This document shows positions 52,139 to 52,948 of a stretch of DNA of 52,948 bases, piece after piece (the first letter of the stretch is position 1; each line of letters opens with the position of its first letter). The DNA comes from Alphaproteobacteria bacterium. Its GTDB lineage: Bacteria; Pseudomonadota; Alphaproteobacteria; JAEULC01. Location: NCBI GenBank assembly GCA_023150455.1, contig JAKLKW010000052.1:1-52948 (forward strand), written 5' to 3'. The notes under the pieces were generated by a model. It did not search any database and was not told the DNA's origin. It saw only the letters and a program-made list of their open reading frames with translations. Made by a program: the position numbers and the translations under genes.

Positions 52139-52261
52139 TCAGCGCTTGAGCCCGATCTCCGCCAGTTCCGTGTCGATGTCCGGGGCGATCGCGCGTGCGG
52201 CGGCCGGCGCCGGCGCCGATGCCGCCAGGATGAAACCGATGACCAGGATGGGCGCGCGCAT
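52139..52261 (-). CDS. putative 40-residue exported peptide
   Basis: Short open frame from ATG 52261 to TGA 52139. The N-terminus MRAPILVIGFILAASAPAPA looks like a complete signal peptide with cleavage near AARA, leaving about 16 residues (IAPDIDTELAEIGLKR). It precedes the TPR gene on the same strand, 82 bases apart. There is no clear Shine-Dalgarno. The composition is coding-like, but the size makes it uncertain. I know no homologue. Confidence 0.45.
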   Translation of the reverse strand: MRAPILVIGFILAASAPAPAAARAIAPDIDTELAEIGLKR

Positions 52262-52381
52262 GCGGACAGTGCTTGGCGGAGTCCGCGCTTGTGCTCATTG
52301 ATCTAGCGCAAGCAGCCATCTGCCAGGGCGTAATCCGATCGCACGGTCTTCATCTCGACAACCGCAGAGCGGGACGATTCG

Positions 52382-52948
52382 CTAGCAGCCGAGCGCGTAG
52401 CCCGTGCGCCGCGAATCCGCGGCGCCCAGCTTGACCCCGCGGCGCCGGTCGTCGATCGCGATGCAGACGCCGGTGCGCGGCCATTCGTCCTGTGGCCAGC
52501 GCTCGACCTTGTGGCCGAGGCGGGCGAGGGCGTCGGCGGTCGCCTGCGGGAAGGTGGCTTCGAGCTTGAGCAGGCCTGGGTAGCAAGCGTGCGGGGCGAA
52601 GGAGTCGGGATAGCTGTAGGAGTAGAAGCGTTCCTGCTCGACGGCGGCCTGCGCGTCCATGCCGAAGGCCATCATGTTGAGGAAGACTTGGCTCATGGCC
52701 TGCACCTGCAGGTCGCCGCCGGGCGTGCCGAACGGCATGACGAACTCGCCGCGCCGGACGGCGATCGCGGGGTTCGGGGTCAGGCGCGGCCGCTTGCCGG
52801 GCGCCACCGACGCCGGGTGCCGCGGGTCGAGCCGCGACTGGATGCCGCGCGGCGACAGGGCCATTCCGGTGCCCGGGACAACGGGGGACTTGCGCATCAC
52901 CCCGTCGCTCGGCGTGGCGGAGAAGGCATTGCCGGCGCGGTCGACGGC
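52382..52948 (-). CDS. gamma-glutamyltransferase family protein, C-terminal part (5' end off window)
   Basis: 188 codons of the small-subunit region, entering from the window edge at AVDRAGNAFSATPSDG. Family stretches are VVPGTGMALSPRG (the usual oxyanion segment, where PGSGI.LNN is typical), RPRLTPNPAIAVRRGEFVMP, FGTPGGDLQVQAMSQVFLNM and the substrate-loop region ending in RRRGVKLGAADSRRTGYALG. The catalytic Thr lies beyond the window. It is a periplasmic Ntn-hydrolase that splits gamma-glutamyl bonds or acylates cephalosporin-like compounds. The 120 bases between it and the small peptide gene hold nothing recognisable. Confidence 0.9.
   Translation of the reverse strand, partial: AVDRAGNAFSATPSDGVMRKSPVVPGTGMALSPRGIQSRLDPRHPASVAPGKRPRLTPNPAIAVRRGEFVMPFGTPGGDLQVQAMSQVFLNMMAFGMDAQAAVEQERFYSYSYPDSFAPHACYPGLLKLEATFPQATADALARLGHKVERWPQDEWPRTGVCIAIDDRRRGVKLGAADSRRTGYALGC

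Overview
The window is very GC-rich, densely coded and strongly third-position G/C-biased. The gene families present (TRAP and ABC importers in abundance, a crotonyl-CoA carboxylase/reductase family enzyme, Tat-type leaders on binding proteins, Bcr-type MFS pumps) suggest an alphaproteobacterium, perhaps of the Rhodospirillales/Reyranella or Bradyrhizobium kind. The taxonomic placement is inference only. No rRNA, tRNA or CRISPR array was seen.

Layout. (1) 1-5004, minus strand: an FMN-dependent 2-hydroxyacid oxidase followed by an Fe(III)/phosphonate-type ABC importer (binding protein, ATPase, two-domain permease; the permease runs off the left edge). (2) 5099-11295, plus strand: an autoregulated-looking GntR repressor, a complete TRAP transporter (P, Q, M), a DapA-family lyase/aldolase and an FAD-linked D-2-hydroxyacid dehydrogenase, which together look like an organic-acid uptake and oxidation operon. 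(3) 11432-16616: 5'-nucleotidase, aminotransferase, a decayed partial copy of an enoyl-CoA-hydratase/ABC-ATPase junction, a Bcr/CflA pump and an inverted-repeat membrane protein. (4) 16896-29324: a FadR-type regulator divergent from a long plus-strand operon with a Ccr-like reductase, three tandem paralogous binding proteins, two permeases, a frameshifted NDP-forming acyl-CoA synthetase, an enoyl-CoA hydratase, the ABC ATPase and a second Bcr pump. (5) 29335-38295: an approximately 8.9 kb island bounded by a 92-bp direct repeat (91/92 identical) made of the 3' end of the adjacent MBL-fold gene. It carries an UTRA-type GntR regulator, MmgE/PrpD protein, polar-amino-acid-type binding protein, thiolase-like protein plus DUF35 partner, AMP-forming CoA ligase, and an ABC permease split by an IS3-family element. 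(6) 38204-48151: MBL-fold protein and divergent TetR, a lone CoA ligase, then a minus-strand operon of CoA ligase, degenerate amidohydrolase, binding protein, ATPase and two permeases, preceded by an RpiR regulator. (7) 49396-52948: a large exported TPR protein, a 40-codon putative exported peptide gene and the end of a gamma-glutamyltransferase.

The recurring theme is uptake of an unknown small organic acid (or amide/amine) by a PotD-type or related ABC importer encoded next to an enzyme that would make its CoA thioester and further CoA-ester enzymes. This pairing occurs three times (17.8-28.1 kb, 30.4-38.1 kb, 41.8-48.2 kb), with an additional orphan ligase at 39.7 kb. The region has also been reworked by duplication and decay: three tandem binding proteins, two Bcr paralogues with matching upstream remnants, the direct-repeat-bounded island, an IS insertion and a frameshift. 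The most notable sequence-level points are the direct-repeat island, the relic locus at 14.2-14.6 kb, the Gln replacing the CO2-binding Glu in the Ccr homologue, the amidohydrolase lacking nearly all metal ligands, the Lys replacing the Mg-binding Glu in one CoA ligase, and a non-thiolytic thiolase/DUF35 pair that may be a retro-aldolase.
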